Assembly: GCA_036395755.1 (NCBI GenBank)
Contig: DASWCZ010000001.1
Coordinates: 1-13,925 of the forward strand
DNA length: 13,925 nt
Reading direction: 5' to 3'
From: Gp7-AA6 sp036395755
Lineage (GTDB): Bacteria; Acidobacteriota; Thermoanaerobaculia; UBA5066; Gp7-AA6
The translations under genes were made by a program, and so were the position numbers. Below, piece after piece: positions 6,542 through 13,211 of this stretch; the stretch's first letter is position 1, and each line of letters begins with the position of its first letter. The notes beneath the pieces were generated by a model. It was given only the letters and a program-made list of their open reading frames with translations. It had not been told where the DNA came from and ran no database searches.

Positions 6542-7521
6542 CGCGCCTCCGCTCGCCGCGGCGAGATCACGGCCGGCTCCGGAACGACGGCTCGAACCGG
6601 GCCGGCTTCCTTTCGCGCGCCGTAGCGGATGATGAGAGCGACCGCGCCCACGATCACGGCGGCGGCGAGAAGAGTCCGGAGCGTGATCGGCTCTCTCGCG
6701 AACGCCCATCCGAGGAGGACCGCCACGACCGGGTTCACGTACGCGTACGTCGAGACCCGGGCGGGGGTCGTGGCTTTCAGGAGCCAGATGTAAGCCGTGA
6801 AGCCGATCAGGGAACCGAAGACGATGAGATATCCGAGCGAAAGGAGCGAACGCGCGGACACGGCAGCGAGCGTGAGCTTCCCGGCCTGTCCGGTCGCGAG
6901 GCCGAAAACGAGGAGCCACGCGCCGCCCGCGAGCATCTCCATGGCCGTCGCCAGGAAGCCGGACTTCGGAAGATCGACCACGCGCGAGTGGAGCGATCCG
7001 AAGGCCCAGCAGAAAGACCCGAGCACCAGGACGCCCGCCCCGACCGGATCCACGCGGCCCGCGAGCCTTCCCGGCGCGATCAGCAGGGCGAGACCGGCGA
7101 GACCGAGCACCAGCCCGGCAACGACCGGCGCCCGCGGCGTCTTCCCGCCGTGCCGCGGCAGGCCTTCGAGCACCGCCATCCAGATCGGGACCATCGCGAC
7201 GAGAAGAGCCGTCAGGCCGGAGGGGACGCGGGTCTCCGCCCACACGACCGCGCCGTTGCCTCCGAGAAGGAGAAGCCCGCCGACGACGGTCGCCGCCCGC
7301 CAGTTGCGCCGGGTCGGCCGCGGCGCTCCGCCCCAGCGCGACCATGCGTAGAGGATCGCGCCCGCGACGAGAAAACGGGCGGCCGCCATGAGGTGCGGCG
7401 GCATGGTCTCGATCGCAAAGCGGATCGCGAGATACGTCGAGCCCCAGATCACGTAGACCGCGGCGAACGCGGCGACGATTCTGCCCTGCCGCGGCGCGAG
7501 TCCGGTCGAGACGTCAAGCAC
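6538..7521 (-). CDS. EamA/DMT-superfamily exporter (YedA-like)
   Basis: A 327-aa inner-membrane transporter of the drug/metabolite superfamily, made of two EamA repeats with about 10 predicted helices. The N-terminal block VIWGSTYLAIRFAIETMPP and the following ARFLVAG are characteristic of the YedA-like branch; the second half has FGSLIGFTAYIWLL and the PVVAVLLGW pattern. Start GTG 7521 has AGGAGG at about 7 nt and overlaps the Lrp gene end by 8 bases (7514-7521). Family members usually export amino acids, their derivatives or small toxic metabolites. Pairing with an Lrp/AsnC regulator directly upstream is a common arrangement for amino-acid exporters, so an amino-acid-like substrate is the best inference. 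The C-terminal tail (about 305-327) is a charged cytoplasmic extension. Confidence 0.9.
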   Translation of the reverse strand: MLDVSTGLAPRQGRIVAAFAAVYVIWGSTYLAIRFAIETMPPHLMAAARFLVAGAILYAWSRWGGAPRPTRRNWRAATVVGGLLLLGGNGAVVWAETRVPSGLTALLVAMVPIWMAVLEGLPRHGGKTPRAPVVAGLVLGLAGLALLIAPGRLAGRVDPVGAGVLVLGSFCWAFGSLHSRVVDLPKSGFLATAMEMLAGGAWLLVFGLATGQAGKLTLAAVSARSLLSLGYLIVFGSLIGFTAYIWLLKATTPARVSTYAYVNPVVAVLLGWAFAREPITLRTLLAAAVIVGAVALIIRYGARKEAGPVRAVVPEPAVISPRRAEAR

Positions 7522-7999
7522 TGGCGGCCTCCTGCGCCTCCTCTTCGCGAGCGATCGGCAGCTCCGAGGTCTCCTTGACGCTCTCGAGCACGATCGTCGT
7601 GCGCGTCGAAGTGATCGTCGAGATCTTTCCGAGACGCTCCCGGAGGAGTCTGCCCAACGCTTCAGTGTCGGGGGCTCGGACTTTCACGAGAAAGCAGTCC
7701 TCCCCGGCGACGTGGTGAACCTCGAGAACTTCGGGAATCTCGGCGAGGAGCTCCGCCGTCCGGATGCCGCCGGGCCGATCGTTCGACCGGACGAACGTGA
7801 AGGCCACGAGACCGAGCCCGACGGCGTGCGGATCGATACGCGCGGTGTAGCCCTGCAAGATTCCCCTTTCTTCGAGCTTCCGGATCCGTTCGAAAACAGC
7901 GGAGGGCGCGAGGCCGACCTGCCGCGCGATCGCGGCGTTCGAGGTCCGCGAGTTTCTTTGCAGGATCGTCAGGATACGGGTGTCAACTTCGTTGATCAT
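7514..7999 (-). CDS. Lrp/AsnC-family transcriptional regulator
   Basis: A 161-aa DNA-binding regulator. The N-terminal winged helix-turn-helix spans about residues 5-60 (DTRILTILQRNSRTSNAAIA, then VGLAPSAVFERIRKLEERGIL). The C-terminal RAM ligand-binding and oligomerisation domain spans about 65-145 (VLEVHHVAGEDCFLVKVRAPD). The length is normal, with a short acidic tail. ATG 7999 starts the conserved domain at once and has no Shine-Dalgarno; an upstream promoter is positioned for a nearly leaderless transcript. It is the first gene of the - strand run and probably autoregulates that run and controls the EamA exporter in response to an amino acid or related effector; the effector is unknown. 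Confidence 0.93.
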   Translation of the reverse strand: MINEVDTRILTILQRNSRTSNAAIARQVGLAPSAVFERIRKLEERGILQGYTARIDPHAVGLGLVAFTFVRSNDRPGGIRTAELLAEIPEVLEVHHVAGEDCFLVKVRAPDTEALGRLLRERLGKISTITSTRTTIVLESVKETSELPIAREEEAQEAASA

Positions 8000-8039
8000 T
8001 CTGAAATAAAATAGTAAATGAGAAGGATCGACGATTCAA
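8000..8039 (-). promoter_or_regulatory. Sigma70-like promoter of the Lrp-led operon (near-leaderless)
   Basis: Read on the - strand: TTGAAT (-35, 8039-8034; 4/6 to consensus), 17-bp spacer, TACTAT (-10, 8016-8011; 4/6), then TTTATTTCAGA directly before ATG 7999. Initiation 7-9 bases past the -10 would leave a 5' leader of only a few bases. No ribosome site is visible, which agrees. The AT-rich stretch at 8000-8020 stands out in GC-rich DNA and would also suit an Lrp-type autoregulatory site, though I see no clean palindrome. Confidence 0.5.
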
Positions 8040-8283
8040 GAGGCCAGAATGTGACGTTTTGTCGCATCCACAAGCCTCCGCGGACCAGGCCGAGAGAGCC
8101 AGACCGGAGCCCAACCACCTCACGGTAAATACAAACCGGGACCTCCTGCCCCGGTTGCGCAAACGCGGACGATTCCGGTTTTCCCGTGTCCCTCGACCTT
8201 TGGATAGGTCATTTCTCGGATCGCCGACGGATATGCTCGCCCCCAACTTCCAGCGAAGGGAATCCCGGATCGGAGAGGAACCT
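8040..8283 (+). promoter_or_regulatory. Leader/intergenic region upstream of the FAD-oxidoreductase operon
   Basis: The gap between the divergent Lrp-led and FAD-led operons. The FAD frame is open from a TTG at 8059, but its first ~75 codons show no conserved protein features, so I treat them as leader. It holds one clear inverted repeat, AACCGGG (8134-8140) and CCCGGTT (8150-8156), with a 9-nt loop ACCTCCTGC. No U-run follows, so it is not a simple terminator. A purine-rich ribosome site GGAGAGGA (8272-8279) precedes the TTG at 8284 and decides that start. A + strand promoter must lie here, but I cannot place one with confidence. Confidence 0.45.
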
Positions 8284-10071
8284 TTGTCGAATGCTCGTAC
8301 ATCGGGGGGGAGCGGGCCGCTTGGAAGCAGACCGCGGCTCGTCGTCATCGGAGCCGGACCGGCCGGCCTGACCGCGGGGTACGAGGCGACGCGCTTCGGC
8401 CTGGAAGCGGTCGTCCTCGAGAAGAGCGGCGACGTCGGGGGGCTCGCTCGGACCGCGGACTACAAGGGTTTTCACTTCGACATGGGCGGCCACCGTTTCT
8501 TCACCAAGGCGGCTCCGGTCGAGAAGATGTGGCGTGACGTTCTGGGGCCGAAGCTGCTTCGACGCCCTCGCCTCTCCCGCATCTATTACCGCGGTCGATT
8601 CTTCCACTATCCCCTCCGGCCCTGGAACGCGCTCCGCGGGCTTGGCCTCTGGCGGGCGGTCGCGATCGCCGCGAGCTATCTCCGGTGGCAGCTCTTCCCC
8701 CATCGGACCGAGGACACGTTCGAAGAGTGGGTGACAAACCGTTTCGGACGGCGGCTCTTTCGCACTTTCTTTCAGACCTACACGGAGAAGGTCTGGGGCG
8801 TCCCGTGCTCGCAGCTGAAGGCGGAGTGGGCTGCTCAGCGGATCAAGGATCTCTCGCTCAAGACGGCCGTATGGAACATGTTTCTCCGCCGGCCCACGGC
8901 CATCAAGACTCTGATCGAGGAGTTCGACTATCCGATCCTGGGCCCCGGCATGATGTGGAAAGCGGTGCGCGACGCGATCATCGAAACGGGCGGAGCTGTG
9001 GAGCTCGAGCGGGAAGTGGTGCGCGTCGAGCACGACGGCCAGCGGGTCTCCCGCATCGTGGTGGCGTGCAACGGACGGCGCGAGAGCGTCGAGGGAACGG
9101 ACTTCATTTCCAGCATGCCGATAACGGAGCTCGTGGCGAAGCTCGATCCGCCGCCGCCCTCCGCGGTGCTCGAGGCGGCGCGGGCGCTCACCTATCGCGA
9201 CTTCCTGACGGTCTGCCTGATCGTCGATCGCGCCGACCTGTTCCCCGACAACTGGATCTACGTCCACGATCCGCTCGTCAAGGTCGGGCGCATCCAGAAC
9301 TACCGCAACTGGAGTCCGGCGATGGTTCCCGATCCCGCGAAGACCGGACTGGGTCTCGAATACTTCTGCACCGAGGGGGACGCGCTGTGGCGGGCGACGG
9401 ACGAGGAGCTCGTCGCGCTCGGAAAGCGCGAGATCGCCGCGATCGGACTTGCGCGCGCCGAAGAGGTCGCGGACGGCCACGTGGTCCGGGTGCCGAAGGC
9501 TTACCCGATCTACGACAGCGCATACCGCGAGCACTTAGACGTCCTGAAGCGTTACCTCGCCGGCTTCTCGAACCTGCAGACCATCGGCCGCAACGGGCTG
9601 CACCGCTACGACAACCAGGACCACGCGATGCTGACGGCCATGCTCGCCGTGCGCAACGTCGCGTTGAACGAGCGCAACGACGTCTGGGGCGTCAACGCCG
9701 ACCCGGATTACCAGGAGGAGATCCGTCTCGAGATCGCGCTCGAGCGGGTCTTCGCGAAGCTCGACCGTTTTGCCTTCGGCGTCGCCGTGGGCGCCGTTGC
9801 CGCGGCGCTCCTCTCGCTGGCCAGCGTCTTCCTGATGTTGAAGGGCGACCCGGTCATGGGCCACGACCTGAGACTGCTCGCGCAGTACTTGCCGGGCTAC
9901 CAGGCGAGCGCGCCGGGCGCGTTCCTCGGTCTCTTCTACGGGCTTCTCGGCGGGTTTGCGGTCGGCTGGATGTTCGCGGTGACGCGGAATGCCGCCGCGC
10001 TCTTTTCCCTGGCCGTCATCCGCCGGCGGGTGGAGTCGCGCACGCTCCGGCGAGTCTTCGACTACGTGTAG
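8284..10071 (+). CDS. FAD-dependent oxidoreductase (HemY/UDP-galactopyranose-mutase-like) with C-terminal two-helix membrane domain
   Basis: A 595-aa flavoprotein. TTG 8284 is chosen for GGAGAGGA at 8272-8279; ATG 8233 (17 codons earlier) is the alternative. Dinucleotide fold: LVVIGAGPAGLTAGYEA with GxGxxG at 23-28, Glu46 for the FAD ribose, and GGLAR (52-56). The motif FHFDMGGHRFF then matches the amine-oxidase/protoporphyrinogen-oxidase/UGM-like group common in polysaccharide loci. The catalytic region runs to about residue 480 and ends in a nucleotide-site block (NGLHRYDNQDHAMLTAM). A membrane hairpin follows, with helices about 496-519 and 546-567, joined by an LKG...GY linker. This hairpin aligns without gaps to the next gene. 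So the enzyme is probably anchored to the inner membrane with its flavin domain in the cytoplasm. The reaction is unknown: sugar-nucleotide ring rearrangement, or oxidation/desaturation of a lipid or sugar. The operon context points to envelope glycans. Confidence 0.87.
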   Translation: MSNARTSGGSGPLGSRPRLVVIGAGPAGLTAGYEATRFGLEAVVLEKSGDVGGLARTADYKGFHFDMGGHRFFTKAAPVEKMWRDVLGPKLLRRPRLSRIYYRGRFFHYPLRPWNALRGLGLWRAVAIAASYLRWQLFPHRTEDTFEEWVTNRFGRRLFRTFFQTYTEKVWGVPCSQLKAEWAAQRIKDLSLKTAVWNMFLRRPTAIKTLIEEFDYPILGPGMMWKAVRDAIIETGGAVELEREVVRVEHDGQRVSRIVVACNGRRESVEGTDFISSMPITELVAKLDPPPPSAVLEAARALTYRDFLTVCLIVDRADLFPDNWIYVHDPLVKVGRIQNYRNWSPAMVPDPAKTGLGLEYFCTEGDALWRATDEELVALGKREIAAIGLARAEEVADGHVVRVPKAYPIYDSAYREHLDVLKRYLAGFSNLQTIGRNGLHRYDNQDHAMLTAMLAVRNVALNERNDVWGVNADPDYQEEIRLEIALERVFAKLDRFAFGVAVGAVAAALLSLASVFLMLKGDPVMGHDLRLLAQYLPGYQASAPGAFLGLFYGLLGGFAVGWMFAVTRNAAALFSLAVIRRRVESRTLRRVFDYV

Positions 10072-10086
10072 CGATTGCGCGCAAAG

Positions 10087-10401
10087 ATGCCGGAAACCCA
10101 CGACGACCTCGACTCGACGCTCGCGGTGCGAATCCTCCGCCTCGAGGCGGTCGTTCAGGGCGTGGCGTGGGGTCTCGTGGCCGGTCTCCTCCTCTTCTTC
10201 GCGACGAACTTTCTCGTGCTCAAGGGCGGCCGCGTCGTCGGTCCGCATCTCTCTCTCCTCCGGCAGTTCTTCGTCGGCTACGAAGTCACCTTCGTCGGAA
10301 GCTTGATCGGCTTCGCCTACGCCTTCCTCTGCGGGTTCGTCGCGGGATATCTGGTGAGCGTCGTCTACAACCGGGTCGCGCGGGGGCGTCGGGATGGGTA
10401 A
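10087..10401 (+). CDS. Two-helix membrane protein, paralogue of the preceding enzyme's C-terminal domain
   Basis: A 104-aa protein with helices about 22-45 and 69-92 and both ends probably cytoplasmic. By hand alignment, residues 25-95 match residues 499-569 of the upstream flavoprotein without a gap at about 31 of 71 positions, including LKG (45-47), L-LL-Q (55-60), GY (64-65) and GF--G (83-87). The start ATG 10087 has little ribosome site; an in-frame TTG at 10075 is possible. The gene lies 15 bases after the flavoprotein stop and overlaps the next start by 8 bases (10394-10401), so it is probably translated by coupling. I know of no function for this domain. A gene duplication or domain fusion is clear, and a heteromeric partnership with the flavoprotein is a reasonable inference. 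Confidence 0.8.
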   Translation: MPETHDDLDSTLAVRILRLEAVVQGVAWGLVAGLLLFFATNFLVLKGGRVVGPHLSLLRQFFVGYEVTFVGSLIGFAYAFLCGFVAGYLVSVVYNRVARGRRDG

Positions 10402-12196
10402 GGCGGCCCGGCTGAGCCGGCAGACGCGCCGCCGCGCCCAGGAGCGACGGAAGAAGGAGCCCCATCGGACCGGATCGGTCCGCAGCGGGTCGCGCCCGTC
10501 CCGGTCCGGCAGCCTCGCGATTCCCCTGATCCTCGCCGCAGGGCTCTTCGCCTACCACAACTCCCTGCACGGCGCGTTCGTTATGGACGACCTGCCGGCC
10601 ATCCCGCAGAACACGACCATCCGGTCTCTGTGGCCTCCCTGGGCCGTATTTTCGCCGCCGGCTCAGACGGCGGTCGCCGGACGCCCCCTCGTCAATCTCT
10701 CGCTCGCGCTCAACTACGCCGTGGGGAGAGAGAGCGTCGTGTCGTACCACGCGTTCAACCTCATGATTCACCTCCTGGCTGCGCTTGTCCTCTTCGGAAT
10801 CATTCGCCGAACGCTCCGCGGTCCCGGACTCGAGATCCGCGAGGCGACCGGCATCGCGACGGTCGCCGCGCTTCTCTGGGTCGTGCACCCGCTCGCGAGC
10901 GAGAGCGTCGACTACACCATCCAACGCACCGAGCTCCTGATGGGCCTCTTCTTCCTGATGACGCTCTATTGCGCGATTCGCGGCTTCGACTCACCCGGGC
11001 GGCCGGGCTGGTACGTCGCCGCAGTCACCGCGTTCGCGCTCGGGCTAGGCAGCAAAGAGGTCATCGTGATGGCGCCCGTGATCGTCTTCGTCTACGACTG
11101 GCTCTTCCGTTCCCCGTCGCTCTCGGACGCCTTCCGGCGGCACTGGCGTCTCTACGCGGGCTTCGCCGGAGTCCTCGCGCTTTTCGTTCTTCTCGTCGCG
11201 ACGCGTTTTCGACGCGTGTTCGCCGGGATGGTCGGCCGCTCCGTGACGCCGTGGGATTACGCGCTGACAGAGAGCGGCGTGATCGTCCACTACCTCCGGC
11301 TCGCTTTCTGGCCCCACCCGCTCGTCGCGGATTACGACGGCTGGCCGATCGCGGCGTCCGTGGGGAGCGTCCTGCCCTTTCTGGCGGTCGTTGTCGCACT
11401 CGTCGCCCTCACGCTCTGGGGTCTCGCGCGGCGGCAGAAGCTCGCGTTCCTCGGAACCTGGTTCTTCTTGATTCTCGCGCCGACGTCGAGCTTCCGGCCG
11501 ATCCGCTCCGAGATCGCCGGCGAGCGGCGGATGTATCTCCCGCTGGCGGCGGTCGTCGTGCTCATCGTGCTCGTGGGGCGCGCGCTTCTCTCCCGATGGG
11601 GCGCGCCCCGTGCGGCCGCGATCACCGCCCTCGCGGTCGCGGCGGTGACTCTCTCGCTCGTCACCGTGCGGAGAAACGACGACTACGGGACGACACTCTC
11701 GTTCTGGAGCGACGTTGTGGCGAAACGTCCTGACAACCCGCGGGCCCACATGTCGCTCGGGGACTATTTCCTCGCCAGGGGAGAGGGCAAAGAGGCGCTC
11801 GCTCATTATTCCGAGGCTGTGCGCCTGCGCCCGGGCAGTCCGAAAGCGCAATACGACCTGGCTATCGTGCTGGCGAGCCAGGGCCGGCTGGAAGAGGCGA
11901 TCGAGCACTATCGGGAGACGCTCCGGGTTTATCCCGAGAACGCGTCCGCGCACAACAACCTGGCCGCTGCGCTCGCAGGCCGACACGACGTCGACGGAGC
12001 GATCGAGCACTATCGGGAAGCGATCCGGATCGAGCCCGGCCACGCCGTCGCGCATTACAACCTCGCACTCGCGCTCGGAGAGAGAGGACGGACGGAGGAG
12101 GAGATCCAGCACCTGGAGGCGGCGGTCCGTCTTCAGCCGAACTTCGCACAGGCCCGTCAGACCCTGGCCGATCTCCAGAGCCGCGCGAGCCCGTGA
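10394..12196 (+). CDS. TMTC-like GT-C membrane protein with C-terminal TPR repeats
   Basis: A 600-aa multipass protein resembling bacterial relatives of TMTC/PMT glycosyltransferases, which move sugars from lipid carriers onto proteins or glycans on the outer face of the membrane. A very basic cytoplasmic tail (1-40) is followed by helix 1 and a first external loop with MDDLPAI; the acidic pair Asp65-Asp66 sits where GT-C enzymes carry catalytic or metal residues. Further family blocks: GRPLVNLSLALNYA, HPLASESVDYTIQRTELL (the HP-x-x-x-E-V-x-x-x-x-R-x-ELL pattern) and GERRMYLPLA. About 10-11 helices run to residue 430. Residues 449-600 hold four TPR units plus a partial fifth, probably periplasmic, for acceptor or partner binding. 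The ATG overlaps the previous stop by 8 bases. The sugar donor and acceptor are unknown. Confidence 0.87.
   Translation: MGKAARLSRQTRRRAQERRKKEPHRTGSVRSGSRPSRSGSLAIPLILAAGLFAYHNSLHGAFVMDDLPAIPQNTTIRSLWPPWAVFSPPAQTAVAGRPLVNLSLALNYAVGRESVVSYHAFNLMIHLLAALVLFGIIRRTLRGPGLEIREATGIATVAALLWVVHPLASESVDYTIQRTELLMGLFFLMTLYCAIRGFDSPGRPGWYVAAVTAFALGLGSKEVIVMAPVIVFVYDWLFRSPSLSDAFRRHWRLYAGFAGVLALFVLLVATRFRRVFAGMVGRSVTPWDYALTESGVIVHYLRLAFWPHPLVADYDGWPIAASVGSVLPFLAVVVALVALTLWGLARRQKLAFLGTWFFLILAPTSSFRPIRSEIAGERRMYLPLAAVVVLIVLVGRALLSRWGAPRAAAITALAVAAVTLSLVTVRRNDDYGTTLSFWSDVVAKRPDNPRAHMSLGDYFLARGEGKEALAHYSEAVRLRPGSPKAQYDLAIVLASQGRLEEAIEHYRETLRVYPENASAHNNLAAALAGRHDVDGAIEHYREAIRIEPGHAVAHYNLALALGERGRTEEEIQHLEAAVRLQPNFAQARQTLADLQSRASP
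11897..12018 (+). repeat. Near-identical DNA in adjacent TPR units
   Basis: The 20-mer GCGATCGAGCACTATCGGGA occurs at 11897-11916 and again at 11999-12018, exactly 102 bp (34 codons, one TPR) apart. It encodes AIEHYRE in both units. Identity at DNA level across the wobble positions indicates a recent duplication or gene conversion of a TPR unit. Confidence 0.8.
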
Positions 12197-13197
12197 TGAC
12201 CCCGGTCGCCCGCTCCGGCGTGAGAACCGCGTCATGGCTCGGATTCGTCCTCGGGCTCGCCATCGCGGTTGCGCTCGTCGCCTGGCAGGGGGTGGGCACG
12301 GTCGCGCATCTGCTCGCCTCGACCCGCTGGACTCTCCTCCTCGTCGCCGGCTTCGCCGCGCCGCAGCTGCTGCTCGCCACCGCGTCGTGGCGGCTTCTCT
12401 TCCCGCCCGGCGAGGCGCCCCGTTTCTCGCTCGCCCAGCTGGCGCTCTGGATCAGCTTTTCGATCAACCTGCTTCTGCCGGTCGCGAGCATCGGCGGCGA
12501 CGTCGTCCGGGCGCGTCTGCTCGCTCTCTGGACCGGGAAAGCGCGCGACGCCGTCGCGTCGGTCGTAGTCGACAAGACGGTGCAGGTCGCGACGCTGCCC
12601 GCCCTCGGCCTGATCGGCATCGCCGCGTTCTTCCGCCTCCTTCCGAACGGACCTTCGATCGGCCCGGCGCTCGCCGCCGTGATCCTCCTCGCCGTCGGAA
12701 TCGCGCTCGCCGTTCTCGTGCAGCGGGCGGGCATCTTCGCTTTCCTGGCCGCTCGGGCCGAGCGGCTCGTGCGCAAGTCGAGCTGGGAAGGCCTCGTCGA
12801 CCGGGCGAGCGACCTCGACGGCGCGATCCGCGCGCTCTATCGCCGCCCGGCGACGATCCTCGGGTCATGGAGTCTCCGGCTTCTCGCGCGGCTGTCCCTT
12901 TCGGGGGAGGTCTGGCTCGCCGCCCGGTTGCTCGGGCATCCGATCACGCTCCCCGACGCGATCCTCCTGAAGACTTTCAGCCTGGTGATGCGCGCCGCGG
13001 CATTTCCGGTTCCCGCCGGTCTCGGAGTCCAGGAAGGGAGCTTCGTCGTTCTCGGTCAGTTGATCGGTCTGCCGCCCGACGTCGCCCTCGCGACCTCGCT
13101 CGCCAGCCGCGCGCGCGAGATCGTCTCCGGCGTTCCCGGCCTCTTCGCCTGGGCGTACGTCGAGGGACGCGGCCTCTGGCGGCGCCGCGCCGCTTGA
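12196..13197 (+). CDS. Lysylphosphatidylglycerol-synthase TM-domain / HpnL-like flippase-type membrane protein
   Basis: A 333-aa integral membrane protein of the UPF0104/LPG-synthase transmembrane family (TIGR00374 type), with about 8 predicted helices. ATG 12196 overlaps the previous TGA by one base (TGATG); GTG 12193 directly before it is an alternative. Family features: SINLLLPVASIGGDVVRARLL (about 94-114), a VVDKTVQ block, and the C-terminal signature AAAFPVPAGLGVQEG-SFVVLG followed by LPPDVALATSLASRAREIVSGVPGL, closest to the HpnL branch known from hopanoid loci. Members are thought to move or handle lipids such as glycolipids or hopanoids across the membrane. There is no cytosolic MprF-like transferase domain, so it is not an LPG synthase. 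No hopanoid genes are visible; next to a GT-C enzyme, export of a lipid-linked glycan or lipid acceptor is the likelier role. Confidence 0.87.
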   Translation: MTPVARSGVRTASWLGFVLGLAIAVALVAWQGVGTVAHLLASTRWTLLLVAGFAAPQLLLATASWRLLFPPGEAPRFSLAQLALWISFSINLLLPVASIGGDVVRARLLALWTGKARDAVASVVVDKTVQVATLPALGLIGIAAFFRLLPNGPSIGPALAAVILLAVGIALAVLVQRAGIFAFLAARAERLVRKSSWEGLVDRASDLDGAIRALYRRPATILGSWSLRLLARLSLSGEVWLAARLLGHPITLPDAILLKTFSLVMRAAAFPVPAGLGVQEGSFVVLGQLIGLPPDVALATSLASRAREIVSGVPGLFAWAYVEGRGLWRRRAA

Positions 13198-13211
13198 AAG
13201 GAGAATCCCCG

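Noticed and set aside
6542..7345. Upstream extension of the 80-aa M14-fragment ORF to 348 residues
   Set aside because: The extension lies out of frame inside the EamA gene and is Arg/Gly-rich. ATG 6541 has a ribosome site and the operon-style overlap.
8051..8067. Imperfect palindrome GTGACGTTTTGTCGC as an operator
   Set aside because: Arms match at only about 4 of 5 positions and nothing ties it to a regulator.
8209..9534. 441-codon - strand frame opposite the flavoenzyme
   Set aside because: Composition of an antisense shadow; the + strand protein has clear FAD motifs throughout this span.
8685..10415. 576-codon + strand frame overlapping the flavoenzyme in another frame
   Set aside because: Arg/Gly/Pro-rich with no domain; shadow of the flavoenzyme and its small neighbour.
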